This document shows positions 16,376-25,186 of a stretch of 64,000 nucleotides of DNA, in pieces. The stretch lies in NCBI RefSeq assembly GCF_020037015.1, contig NZ_JAIQDE010000012.1:62001-126000 (forward strand), given 5' to 3'. This DNA is from Corallococcus sp. AS-1-6 (GTDB lineage: Bacteria; Myxococcota; Myxococcia; Myxococcales; Myxococcaceae). How positions within the stretch are numbered: position 1 is the stretch's first letter; every line of letters starts with the position of its first letter. The notes beneath the pieces were generated by a model that searched no databases, was not told where the DNA came from, and saw nothing but the letters and a program-made list of their open reading frames with translations. A program made the translations under genes and the position numbers.

Positions 16376-18574
16376 TCAGAGCTGGGCCGCCACCAGCTTC
16401 GCGTACGGTCCGTCCACCTGCACCAGCGTGTCGTGGCGTCCCTGCTCGACGATGCGCCCGTGCTCCATCACCAGGATGAGGTCCGCCTTGCGGATGGTGC
16501 TCAGCCGGTGCGCGATGACGATGCGCGTGCAGTGGAGCGAGGCCAGCGCGTCCTGGACCCGGTGCTCCGTGACGGAGTCCAGGGCGCTCGTCGCTTCGTC
16601 CAAGAGGAGGATCTTCGGGTTGCGGACCAGGGCGCGCGCCAGGGCCAGCCGCTGCCGCTGGCCTCCGGAGAGGGACATGCCCCGGTCCGCCAGCGGCGTG
16701 TCGTACTGGAGGGGCATGGCCAGGATTTCATCGTGGATCTGCGCCTGCTTCGCCGCGCCGATGATGCGCTCCTGGGAGGCCTCCGGATCGCTGAGCGCGA
16801 TGTTCGCGCGCAGCGTCGTCCCGAAGAAGGACGGCTCCTGCAGGACGATGCCCACCTGCCCGCGCACCGCGCTCAGGGACAGCTCCGCCAGGTCCAACCC
16901 GTCGTAGAGCACCCTCCCGCCCGTGGGCAGATAGAGCCCCAAGAGCAGGTTCGCGAGCGTGCTCTTCCCCGCCCCGGAGCGCCCCACGATGGCCACCAGT
17001 TGCCCGGGCTCGATGCGCACGGACACGTCCTGGATGATCATCGGAGACAGGGGGCCGAACCGGAACGACACGCGCTCCATCTCGATGCGGCCCTGCAGCT
17101 CCACGCCCGCCTCCGCCTGCGGCGCGTCGCGCTCCGGCGGGGTGTCCAGCACGTCGTCGATGCGCTCGATGTAGCTGCCCACCAGTTGCAACTGGCCCAT
17201 CGTGGACACCAGGTTCGCCAGGGGCGTGAGCAGGGCCACGGCCAGCGCGTTCAGGCTCAACATCGCCCCCAGGCTCATCCGTCCCTCCAGGACCTGGAGC
17301 GCCCCCAGGCACAGCAGGAGCAGCGGCGCGCTCAGCCGCACCGTGCCGGAGAGCGCATCCACCCACGCCGTCAGCCGGCCGCGGGCCAGCGTGACGTTGA
17401 GCACGTCCACGAAGAGGCCGGAGTAGTGCTGCACGGCGCGGTGCTCCGCGCCGAACGCCTTGAGCGTCTGCATCCCCGTGAGCATCTCAATCTGGTAGCT
17501 CTGGTTGCGCGCCTCCAGGTCCAGGTTCTGCGCCAGCAGGGCGCGCTGCTTGCGCCGGGACACCCAGAACACCCCCACCTGCAACAGGCCCAGGCCGCCC
17601 ACCAGCAGGGCCGTCGCGGGGCTCGCCACGATCAGGATGAGGAAGTAGAGCACCACCAGCACGCCATCCAGCAGCGTGGACACGAGGCTGGAGGAGAGCA
17701 CCTCACGCACGGTGGAGGTGACGTTGAGGCGCGCCATCAGGTCGCCCGCGGCGCGCACCTGGAAGAAGGGGTACGCCAGCGACACCAGGTGCTCCAGGAA
17801 CCCGAGCGTCATGTCCGAGTCCACCCGCGTGCGCAATTCCAGGAGCAGGTGGCTGCGCACCAGCGACGTCACCAGGTGGAAGCACACCAGCGCGCCCAGG
17901 CCGACGCCCAGCACCAGGAGCAGGTGGTAGTCGCCGCGCGGCACGACGCGGTCCACCACCAGGCCCGTCAGCAGCGGGATGGAGAGCGCCAGGAGCTGCA
18001 GCATCAACGACAGGACGAACACCCGCGTGAGCGTCTGGGACTGGCGCGCGAACTTCTCCGCGTAGCGCGACCTGCGCCGGGGCTTGCCCGGGGCCCGCAC
18101 GAAGCCCTCGCCGGGCTCGAAGAGCAGCGCCACGCCGGTGAAGAACTGCCGGAACTGCTCCATGGACACGAAGCGGCGGCCCTGCGCCGGGTCCACGACG
18201 TGCACGCCTTCGGGCGTCCACCGCTCGAAGACGACGAAGTGGGTGAACTTCCAGTGCAGCACCGCCGCCGTGGGCAGCAACGGCACGCCGTCCAGGTCGA
18301 TGGAGACGCCCCGCCCCCGCAGGCCGAAGGCGCGCCCCGCCGCCAGCAACTGCGCCGCCGCGAGCCCGTCCTGGGCGGCCCCCGTCACCAGCCGCACGTC
18401 GTCCAGCCCCACGCCCCGCCCGTGGAAGCCCAGCACCATGGCCAGGCAGGCGATGCCGCACTCCGCCGCGGTCATCTGCCGCACCTCGGGGATGCGTCGG
18501 CCCCTCGCCACCTCCTGGAGCCGCTTCAGCGCGGGGAAGCGCTCCACCAGCCCCCGCCCGGATTCATCCGCCAT
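16376..18574 (-). CDS. Peptidase-containing ABC transporter (LanT-like; bacteriocin processing and export)
   Basis: A 732-residue protein. N-terminal C39 peptidase: Cys39 in AAECGIACLAM, His112 in KFTHFVVFER and Asp128 in HVVDPAQGRR. A six-helix ABC-transporter membrane domain spans about 185-470. The ATPase has Walker A GRSGAGKST, signature LSGGQRQR, Walker B ILLLDEATSALD and switch AHRLST. It would cut the leader after Gly-Gly and pump the modified lanthipeptide across the inner membrane. Its start overlaps the upstream adaptor gene by 11 nt and it closes the lanA-lanM operon. C39 domain and GG leader in one operon support each other. Confidence 0.95.
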   Translation of the reverse strand: MADESGRGLVERFPALKRLQEVARGRRIPEVRQMTAAECGIACLAMVLGFHGRGVGLDDVRLVTGAAQDGLAAAQLLAAGRAFGLRGRGVSIDLDGVPLLPTAAVLHWKFTHFVVFERWTPEGVHVVDPAQGRRFVSMEQFRQFFTGVALLFEPGEGFVRAPGKPRRRSRYAEKFARQSQTLTRVFVLSLMLQLLALSIPLLTGLVVDRVVPRGDYHLLLVLGVGLGALVCFHLVTSLVRSHLLLELRTRVDSDMTLGFLEHLVSLAYPFFQVRAAGDLMARLNVTSTVREVLSSSLVSTLLDGVLVVLYFLILIVASPATALLVGGLGLLQVGVFWVSRRKQRALLAQNLDLEARNQSYQIEMLTGMQTLKAFGAEHRAVQHYSGLFVDVLNVTLARGRLTAWVDALSGTVRLSAPLLLLCLGALQVLEGRMSLGAMLSLNALAVALLTPLANLVSTMGQLQLVGSYIERIDDVLDTPPERDAPQAEAGVELQGRIEMERVSFRFGPLSPMIIQDVSVRIEPGQLVAIVGRSGAGKSTLANLLLGLYLPTGGRVLYDGLDLAELSLSAVRGQVGIVLQEPSFFGTTLRANIALSDPEASQERIIGAAKQAQIHDEILAMPLQYDTPLADRGMSLSGGQRQRLALARALVRNPKILLLDEATSALDSVTEHRVQDALASLHCTRIVIAHRLSTIRKADLILVMEHGRIVEQGRHDTLVQVDGPYAKLVAAQL

Positions 18575-19511
18575 GGGGCAGCAGCTCCTTCAGTCCAGGC
18601 ACGAGCGTGAGCAGGATGCTCTCCGACTTCACCCGCGCCTCCGCGCGCGCGGGCATGCCGTCGTAGTAGTTGAAGGTCCGGCCCTCGCGCACGAACGTGC
18701 GCAGCGGCAGCCGCGCGCGCACGAGCACCAGCGCACCCTCCAGGGGGATGGCGTCCCCCAGCTCCGGCCCCAGGTAGCGCCGCACCTCCGCGGGCCCGAT
18801 GATCTGATCGCCCACGGACTCGATGACGAGGTCGCGGTACTCGTAGGCGAAGCCCTGGAGCTCCAGGCGCAGGTCCATGCCCGGCACGAGCAGCGGCCGG
18901 TACTGGCCCGGCAGGAACGCCAGCACCGCCACCGTGGCGTCGTCTCCCAAAAGCGACAGCGCGCGCACGCCGGAGGCGATGTACTGGCCGGGCTGCAAGC
19001 GCAGGTCGCCCACGACGCCCGCGTGGGGCGCGCGCAGCGTGCGCTCCTCCAGCCGGGCCTGCGCCAGCTCGCGCTCGGCCCTCAGGCCCGTGAGCGCCTG
19101 GCGCGCGCCTTCGTCCGAGGGGTCTCGCAGGTAGCGGACGAGCTGCAGCTCGAACTCGCGGGAGATGCGCGCCAGGGTCCCCTGCTCCTGCTCGGACGCG
19201 AAGCGCACCAGCGGCTGGCCCGCGACGACGCGCTGGCCGGGCTGCGCGTCCACGCTCAGCACCACGCCGGAGAACGCGACCGTCAGGTCCGTCTTGCCCT
19301 CCACGCGGATGAGCGCGGGGCCCGCCGCGTATTCGAAGAGCATCCCCACGCAGAAGAAGAGCAGCGCCGCGCCCAGCGCGCCCACCAGCACCCAGTAGGC
19401 CCACCGGGTCCACGCGGGGCTGATGCGCAGGACGTCCCCGCCGGACTCCACGTGCGCCCGCTGCCGGTACTCCAGCGCCTCCTTACGGAACGGGCCTGGA
19501 CGGGACGTCAT
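18564..19511 (-). CDS. HlyD-family periplasmic adaptor (membrane fusion protein)
   Basis: A 315-residue protein with a cytoplasmic N-terminus (1-33), one membrane helix (about 34-60), then biotinyl-lipoyl-like halves (TVAFSGVVLSVDAQPGQRVVAGQPLV and LRAPHAGVVGDLRLQPGQYI) around a coiled-coil hairpin, and a beta-barrel end. This is the layout of adaptors paired with C39-ABC exporters such as the colicin V type. It overlaps the ABC transporter start and shares an ATGA overlap with the upstream adaptor gene. It would link the exporter to an outer-membrane channel, which is not encoded here. Confidence 0.9.
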   Translation of the reverse strand: MTSRPGPFRKEALEYRQRAHVESGGDVLRISPAWTRWAYWVLVGALGAALLFFCVGMLFEYAAGPALIRVEGKTDLTVAFSGVVLSVDAQPGQRVVAGQPLVRFASEQEQGTLARISREFELQLVRYLRDPSDEGARQALTGLRAERELAQARLEERTLRAPHAGVVGDLRLQPGQYIASGVRALSLLGDDATVAVLAFLPGQYRPLLVPGMDLRLELQGFAYEYRDLVIESVGDQIIGPAEVRRYLGPELGDAIPLEGALVLVRARLPLRTFVREGRTFNYYDGMPARAEARVKSESILLTLVPGLKELLPHGG

Positions 19512-20452
19512 GGCCTGACCGCCTGGGAAGCGGCGCCCTTCTGGACGAACACCCGCACCACGACGCCCGAGGGCACCGGCGCCCCTGCCTCGTGGGACAC
19601 GCTGGCGATGGCCAGCACCATGCGCGAGGCCGCGTCCACCTCCGGCGCCAGGTTCTCCACCCGGCCCTCCAGCACCTGCCCCCGCGAAGGCACCTCCACG
19701 GACAGCCGCGTGCCCCGCGTGAGGCCCGCCGCCTGGTCCTCCGGGACGGCGAAGCGCACCTGCTGCGCGCCGGTGCGGATGAGGTGGAAGAGGGCGCGGC
19801 CGGGGGCCACCATCGCCCCGGTGTCCAGGTAGCGGATGGCCACCTGCCCGTCGAAGGGCGCCACCACGGCGGCGTCGGAGAGCTTCTGGGCGATCTGCGC
19901 CACGCGGGCCTTGCGCTCGGCCACCCCCGCCTCCGCCGCGCGCAGGCGGGCCACGGCGGTCTGCTCCTGGTAGCGCGCGGTGGCGAGCTCCTCCTCGGAG
20001 AGGGCCCCCAGGGCCAACTGCTTCGGGTCGGAGCGGCGCTGGAGCCGCTCCTGCGTCTCCGTGAGCGCGATGGCGGCGATGTGCTGCTCCGCCTCACCCG
20101 CCTGGAGCGAGGCCTGCGCCACGGCCAGCTCCCGCTGCAGGGCCCGCGTGTCCAGCCGGGCGAGCACGGCCCCCTGGCGCACGGTGTCCCCCACCTGCGC
20201 GTCCACGCGCTCCAGGGTGCCCTCCAGCCGGGCCGCCACGTCCACGCTGCCGCCGGCGACGATGACGCCCAGCCAGCCCTCGCGCCGGAGCGCGGGCTCC
20301 AGCACGCGGGGCGTGAGCTCCCGCGAGGAAGACCCGCCCGGCCGGGCAGGGGCCGCGATGCCGCGGCCGCCGTGCCGCCGGATGAGCAGCAGTGCCCCCA
20401 GGAAGACCAGGGTGGCCAGGCCCAGCACCCATGTCGCGCGTCGTGACATCAC
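19508..20452 (-). CDS. Second periplasmic adaptor subunit (RND/MacA-like)
   Basis: A 314-residue protein. One N-terminal membrane helix (about 7-25), paired lipoyl half-motifs (LEGTLERVDAQVGDTVRQGAVLARLD and VVAPFDGQVAIRYLDTGAMVAPG), a helical hairpin in between (about 105-190) and a C-terminal beta-barrel. It resembles RND/MacA-type adaptors more than the neighbouring HlyD protein does. The stop overlaps the start of the next gene by four bases (ATGA), and its start overlaps the lanM end. Two adaptors in one lantibiotic operon suggest either a heteromeric adaptor or a second pump partner elsewhere. Confidence 0.88.
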   Translation of the reverse strand: MMSRRATWVLGLATLVFLGALLLIRRHGGRGIAAPARPGGSSSRELTPRVLEPALRREGWLGVIVAGGSVDVAARLEGTLERVDAQVGDTVRQGAVLARLDTRALQRELAVAQASLQAGEAEQHIAAIALTETQERLQRRSDPKQLALGALSEEELATARYQEQTAVARLRAAEAGVAERKARVAQIAQKLSDAAVVAPFDGQVAIRYLDTGAMVAPGRALFHLIRTGAQQVRFAVPEDQAAGLTRGTRLSVEVPSRGQVLEGRVENLAPEVDAASRMVLAIASVSHEAGAPVPSGVVVRVFVQKGAASQAVRP

Positions 20453-23400
20453 ACGGAATTCATGCGGGGCGCGGCGCGCACGGGCTCCAGGGCCAGGACC
20501 GAAGGAACGAAGGAAGGCGAGGCGAGTCGCAACAACCCGAGCCCGATGCCGGACAGTCCCAGCATCAGCCCCGGAGCTTCATTGTACTTCGGCAGGCCGC
20601 AGCGCCACTTTCCATCCCGTCCCTGCGCCAGCACCCGCGCGGCCCGAGCCAGCGCGGCCTGCTTCCAGGTGACATCGCCCAGCACCTCGCCGGCCAGGTG
20701 GAGGATCTCCAGGTTGCCCACGTCCCCGTGGCACAGGCAGTGGCTGCCGCCAAAGCCCTCGCGCAGCACGGTGTCCAGCCCCGCGGAGATCTCCCGCGCG
20801 AGCTCGGCATCCTCCAGGTGCCGCGAGGACAGAAGCCGGCCCAGCGTCACCCCGGACGCGCCGTTGCACCAGGCCGTGAGGAACGCGCCGGGCACCAGCG
20901 GGTCGCCCTCCTTCGACGTGCGCAGGTCGCGCCAGTTGCCCACCTCCGGAACGAACAGCGTGCGCTCGAAGACGAGCGCCTGGCGGGCCGCCTCCCGGTA
21001 GCGCTCGACCCCGGTGGCCGTGGCCAGCTCCAGCAGGGACCAGATGAACCCCGTCGCGCCGTGGGCCATCCCGGAGAGCTCGCGGGAGGCCGCGGGCACC
21101 CGCCAGGCCCGGCCGCCGCGCTGGGAGTCGGCTGCCGTCTGGAGCATCCGCTCGCCGCACCGCTTCGCCAGCCGCAGCGCCTCCGCGCTCCCGGTCTGCT
21201 GGTGCAGCCGCAACAGCACGAGCGCGCAGCCCGCGACGCCGCTGCACATGTCCAGCGCCTTGTCCGCGTCGATCTTCGCCTCCAGCGCCCCCAGGCCCGC
21301 GAGGACGTCGTCCAGCAGCCCGGGCTCCCCCAGCACCTCGGCCAGGTGGCTGAGCACGTAGACATGGGACGCGCGTCCCGCGAGCGCCCCCACGCCGGGG
21401 TAATCCATGGGGTCCGGCGTGCGCCACTGGACGCGCACCGTCTCCGCCGCCTTGCGCGCCAGCGCCGCGAAGTCGGAGCGCCCGGTGACGGCCCCCAGGT
21501 AGCCGAAGAAGAGCGCCAGCCCGCCCACGCCGTCGTAGAGCCCCGCGTTGAGGGGCGACAGCGTCCAGCGCCAGTGCTCCAGGTCCTGGAGGCTCACGCC
21601 AATCCAGGTGACGTCCTGGGCGCCGTGGATGGCGCTCGCCGCCAGGTACTCGCCCAACTGCACCGCGCCCGCGAGGCACGCCTCGGCGGTGGCCGGAGGC
21701 GGCAGGGACGCCACGGCCTCCGGGAACGTCCGGGTGGCGGACTCGCGCTCCTTGTCGATGGCCACCATGGACTGGCGGATGAGCGCCACCTGCGCGTCGC
21801 AGCCCGCGGGGCCCAGCGCCGCCAGCAGTTGGAGCGAGTCCTCCAGGCTGGCGCGCAGGAAGTAGTCCGGCACGCACCGGCCCTGGCTGTCCCAGACGTG
21901 GCGCTCGCCGGGCCGGGCGGTGAAGACGGGCACGTCCCCCAGCCGCAGGTCCTCGTGCTCGCAGGGCGCCAGGCGCCCCAGCGTGGGGCGCACGCGGACC
22001 TCCGCCCACAGCTTGTCCAGGGCCTGGTCCCGGTCGAGCGCGTCGTGGAGGAAGTCCGGGTGGAGGCTCTCCTGCAGGAGGAACCCGTAGCGCATCGTCG
22101 CCCGGGCGATGTGCCGCACCTCCACGTCCCGGAAGTCCCGGAGCATGCGGGCCACCGCGTCGCGGTGGCGGCACAGGTGCATGTACGTCTCCCGGAACCC
22201 GTCCACGATGGAGTCCACGAACTCGGTGACGTCCACCGGCTGGCCGTGCAGCAGGGGGCGGTTGTGGGCCCCCGACGTGGCCATCTGCCGGTGCACCACG
22301 CGCATCGTGTCCTGGGCGCGGTCCTCCACCGTGGCGGAGGAGTGGGGATACAACTGCCCGGCCTCCCCGCCCAGGCCGCTCAGGTCCACCCCCGCCCGCC
22401 CCTCCCGGCCGAAGAAGAGCGTGGGCAAGAGCCCGATGCTGAGCACCGACTGGTCCAGCACCAGCGCGGCCCGGTGCATCGCCGTGTCCCCCTCGCCCAG
22501 GGACGGCCGGTGGTGGAACAAACCCTCCAGGTCCACCAGCACGGGGTGCTCGCCCGCGGCCAGCAGGTTCCCATAGTGGAAGTCCACCGCGCGCAGCAGG
22601 TACAGCAGCGCCAGGTGGCTGCCCTGCCGCCAGTAGAAGCGCTCCACGGCCTCGCGCGTGTCGCAGCCGCCCGTCTCGACGTTCTCCACCCAGCCGTAGC
22701 CCTCGCGCATCAGCACCTTCAGCCGCCGATGCGGGTGGCGCAGGCCGCCCTGCTCCAACCAGCCCAGCAGCTCCTGGTAGCGCGCTTCAATCTCCAGGGC
22801 CCGGGGCTTGTAGACGACCCGCAGGCCGGAGCTGAACGTCAGCAGCGCCACGCTGCGCCCGCCGCGGTGCAGGTCCCCCGCCCCGGTCCGCACCGACACC
22901 AGCGCCCCGGGCGCACGCCCTCCGTCCAGCACCGCGCCCAGGTGCGCCCGGTCCTCCGCCACCCGCGTCAGCAGCTCCAGGCTGCTCTGGAGCCAGCGCT
23001 CCAGGGACACCACCATCAGCCGCGCCAGGACCGGGAACTCCTCCAGGAACGTGCCCAGCCGGCCCGGCGCCTCCAGGATGCGCACGGCGAAGTCCTCGAA
23101 CCGCGCCTGGGGCGTGTCCCCCCGCAGCTCGCCGCGCATGCGGGTCACGTTGAGCTCCAGCACCAGGGCCCGGGTCGCGTGGCTCATCAGCCGCTGGTCC
23201 AGCGACTCCACCCACTGGGCCTCCGCGCGCGGGTCCAGCAGCGCCTCCGCGGAGCCCCCGTGGCGCGCGGCCAGCGCCTCCACTCCGGCCCGCAGTTGGC
23301 GAAGCCCCCACTGGAGGAAGCGGCGGGTCAGGGCGGGCACGCGCATCCGCTGACCGGCGTCCGGCGGCGGCGGGAGGACGACGTCCGCGCAGCCGTCCTC

Positions 23401-23691
23401 CAGCACCTCGCGCAAGCGCGGCAGCCACTCCAGCGCGTCCCGCCGCGCGGTGCCGCGGGCGAGCAGCCGCTGAAACGACGCCTCATCCAGCCCCGCGCTG
23501 CGCAGCCGCTCCCCGAAGCAGGTGTCATCGCTCAGCGTGCTCTTCTTCCACGCCTGGAACCGCTGCTCGGCCTGCTGGAGTTCGCCGGCCGCGAGCTCCT
23601 CCCCCTCGGACAGGGCCCGCTCATGGAGGAACGCCGCCTTCATCCAGGCTTCAGACCCTACGAAATCTCGCATGCGTGCCCTGCGCTCCAT
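20449..23691 (-). CDS. lanM: Class II lanthipeptide synthetase LanM
   Basis: A 1080-residue protein, normal LanM length. The N-terminal dehydratase domain (about 100-680) has GLRVVYKPRALEIEARYQ, DFHYGNLLAAG and VLVDLEGLFHH, which are the ATP/kinase-like active-site elements. The C-terminal LanC domain (about 740-1060) has GMAHGATG and zinc ligands Cys942 (AWCNGASG), Cys987 and His988 (CLCHGD). It phosphorylates and dehydrates Ser/Thr in the precursor, then forms lanthionine rings. Possible starts are 23691 and 23673 (MRDFVGSEA); neither has a strong ribosome site. It follows the precursor gene by 137 bp. Confidence 0.95.
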   Translation of the reverse strand: MERRARMRDFVGSEAWMKAAFLHERALSEGEELAAGELQQAEQRFQAWKKSTLSDDTCFGERLRSAGLDEASFQRLLARGTARRDALEWLPRLREVLEDGCADVVLPPPPDAGQRMRVPALTRRFLQWGLRQLRAGVEALAARHGGSAEALLDPRAEAQWVESLDQRLMSHATRALVLELNVTRMRGELRGDTPQARFEDFAVRILEAPGRLGTFLEEFPVLARLMVVSLERWLQSSLELLTRVAEDRAHLGAVLDGGRAPGALVSVRTGAGDLHRGGRSVALLTFSSGLRVVYKPRALEIEARYQELLGWLEQGGLRHPHRRLKVLMREGYGWVENVETGGCDTREAVERFYWRQGSHLALLYLLRAVDFHYGNLLAAGEHPVLVDLEGLFHHRPSLGEGDTAMHRAALVLDQSVLSIGLLPTLFFGREGRAGVDLSGLGGEAGQLYPHSSATVEDRAQDTMRVVHRQMATSGAHNRPLLHGQPVDVTEFVDSIVDGFRETYMHLCRHRDAVARMLRDFRDVEVRHIARATMRYGFLLQESLHPDFLHDALDRDQALDKLWAEVRVRPTLGRLAPCEHEDLRLGDVPVFTARPGERHVWDSQGRCVPDYFLRASLEDSLQLLAALGPAGCDAQVALIRQSMVAIDKERESATRTFPEAVASLPPPATAEACLAGAVQLGEYLAASAIHGAQDVTWIGVSLQDLEHWRWTLSPLNAGLYDGVGGLALFFGYLGAVTGRSDFAALARKAAETVRVQWRTPDPMDYPGVGALAGRASHVYVLSHLAEVLGEPGLLDDVLAGLGALEAKIDADKALDMCSGVAGCALVLLRLHQQTGSAEALRLAKRCGERMLQTAADSQRGGRAWRVPAASRELSGMAHGATGFIWSLLELATATGVERYREAARQALVFERTLFVPEVGNWRDLRTSKEGDPLVPGAFLTAWCNGASGVTLGRLLSSRHLEDAELAREISAGLDTVLREGFGGSHCLCHGDVGNLEILHLAGEVLGDVTWKQAALARAARVLAQGRDGKWRCGLPKYNEAPGLMLGLSGIGLGLLRLASPSFVPSVLALEPVRAAPRMNSV

Positions 23692-23788
23692 TCACCGGCA
23701 ACCCCGCGCCGCAAGGAGCATGGCACTTCCGGGCGGAGACGAAAAAGGCACGGGAGCCGGAGCCCCCGCGCCTCGGGAAGGGCAGGCC

Positions 23789-23806
23789 GCTCCCCAGCCG
23801 GGGAGC
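23789..23806 (-). terminator. Hairpin between lanA and lanM
   Basis: Perfect 7-bp stem GCTCCCC/GGGGAGC with a 4-nt loop, 22 nt after the precursor stop on the minus strand. There is no T-run directly after it; a CTTTTT lies further on near 23750. It may be an attenuator or an mRNA-stabilising stem. Confidence 0.4.
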
Positions 23807-23828
23807 AGCGCCGCCATCCAACGGTTTT

Positions 23829-24050
23829 TCAGCAACCACACTCGGTCGTGAGGGTGCAGATGTAGCCACAGGAGTTGCGGTGGCTGACGGCCTGCAGGCC
23901 GCCCACGACGTCCATCAGGTCTCCCTCGGTCAGCTCGTTCATCGTCGGGCCCGAGGGGCTCGCGGGCAGCTCGGCGAGCTGCTCGGCGCTAAGGGTGGCG
24001 CGGAACGACGGGTCCTTCCAAGCACGGATGATCATGTCCTGGGTCATCAT
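23829..24050 (-). CDS. lanA: Class II lantibiotic precursor, mersacidin/lichenicidin type (LanA)
   Basis: A 73-residue peptide. AGGAGG lies 9 nt before the first of two tandem ATGs (24050 and 24047). The leader contains IIRAWKDPSFRATLSAEQLA, the mersacidin/lichenicidin-family pattern, and ends in LMDVVGG (Gly50-Gly51). The core (52-73) starts LQAVSHRNSCGYI and ends CTLTTECGC. It has five modifiable Ser/Thr and four Cys (Cys61, 65, 71 and 73). CTLTTEC equals the CTLTSEC of mersacidin except Thr for Ser, the ring thought to bind lipid II. The operon supplies LanM, a GG-peptidase exporter and adaptors. Antibacterial activity against Gram-positive cells is a reasonable but untested inference. Confidence 0.93.
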   Translation of the reverse strand: MMTQDMIIRAWKDPSFRATLSAEQLAELPASPSGPTMNELTEGDLMDVVGGLQAVSHRNSCGYICTLTTECGC

Positions 24051-24082
24051 GGGGGGCCGCCTCCTTTTTTGACGGCTTGTTG

Positions 24083-24110
24083 AGGATAGCGTGCTCATCC
24101 CGAAATACAA
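24083..24110 (-). promoter_or_regulatory. Candidate promoter of the class II lanthipeptide operon
   Basis: On the minus strand TTGTAT (24110-24105) and TATCCT (24088-24083) are separated by 16 bp and lie in an AT-richer patch, about 33 nt before the lanA start. The -35 box is a weak match. Confidence 0.35.
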
Positions 24111-24221
24111 AAGCAGTGGCCCAGGCAGGAATTCCGTCTGAAACATGCGACTTGCCGGGGTGCGGTGCGTCGCGGAGAATCCCGGGAGGCGAGGCCAGAC
24201 CGCCGCCATCGGAGCCTCACC

Positions 24222-25082
24222 ATGACAAGGTCGCTGGTGTTCCTGACCGGGCTTCCCCGGAGTGGCTCGACGCTGCTGTGCAACATCCTGGGGATGCACG
24301 CGCGGATTCACGCGACCCCGACCTCGCCCCTGTCCTCGCTGGTGGAGTCGATGCGGCAGAGCTGGAGCCAGGATGCCGCGCTGCTGGCGCAGCTCGACGC
24401 GGACTTCGAGCAGGTCTACCGGCGGCTGGGGCGCGCGACCCGCGCGTTCATGGAGGCCTGGTCCGCCGACACGGACAAGCCCTTCACGGTCGACAAGAGC
24501 CGCTACTGGCTCTTCATCGTGGAGACACTCCGGGAGCTCTACCCGGACTTCAAGATGATCGTCTGCCTGAGGGACCTGCGGGACATCTACAAGAGCATCG
24601 AGCTGCAGCACCGCAAGACGCTGCTGCTGACCTTCCCCGGCCAGATGGAGCAGAACCTGGTGGAGGCGCGGGCGACGCAGTTGTTCGCCAGCGCGGGCAC
24701 CGTCGGGGGGCCGCTCCGGGCGCTCGCGAACCTGAACGACGTCCCGGACCTGCGCGCGAACCTGTTCTTCTGGCGCTTCGAGTCGTTCATCCAGGACCCG
24801 GGCGGGTACACGCAGGAGCTGCTCCGGTGGCTGGGCGCGCAGCCGGAGACGCTCTCCCTGGAGCACATCACCCAGCAGACCCACGAAAGCGACTCGCACT
24901 ACCACTTCAAGTTCCTGCACCGGGTCTCGCCCAGGCTGTCCGCGCCCGGGAGCTTCGCGGACGCGGACCTGTCCGCGCGCATCCTGGGTGACATCGTCAG
25001 CCGGAACGCCTGGTACTACCGCCAGTTCTACCGGGCCGACGGCGTCGTCCGCCTGGAGCAGGACGCCACGAAGGCCCCCTGA
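24222..25082 (+). CDS. Sulfotransferase family protein
   Basis: A 286-residue protein; GGAG 7 nt before the ATG. The 5'-phosphosulfate loop of PAPS enzymes is clear: FLTGLPRSGSTLLCNIL (residues about 6-22). The 3'-phosphate region fits MIVCLRDLRDIYKSIE (about 110-125), and FRFE-like WRFESFIQDP follows. It would move a sulfuryl group from PAPS to a hydroxyl or amine. The gene is divergent from the lantibiotic operon across 171 bp. Whether it modifies the peptide, a lipid or a sugar cannot be told. Confidence 0.85.
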   Translation: MTRSLVFLTGLPRSGSTLLCNILGMHARIHATPTSPLSSLVESMRQSWSQDAALLAQLDADFEQVYRRLGRATRAFMEAWSADTDKPFTVDKSRYWLFIVETLRELYPDFKMIVCLRDLRDIYKSIELQHRKTLLLTFPGQMEQNLVEARATQLFASAGTVGGPLRALANLNDVPDLRANLFFWRFESFIQDPGGYTQELLRWLGAQPETLSLEHITQQTHESDSHYHFKFLHRVSPRLSAPGSFADADLSARILGDIVSRNAWYYRQFYRADGVVRLEQDATKAP

Positions 25083-25186
25083 GCGGCCCAGGGCCGCGTC
25101 ATCGCCCGCCTGCACGGAGGACCGCCCGCCGTCCCGCGGCCCGCCGCTCCTTTCCCTGGAGCGCCCGGGAGGGTAATCACCAGGAC

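Noticed and set aside
23829..25115. 428-codon frame including the lantibiotic precursor
   Set aside because: The upstream part is the antisense of the sulfotransferase gene; only the last 73 codons have a ribosome site and family features.
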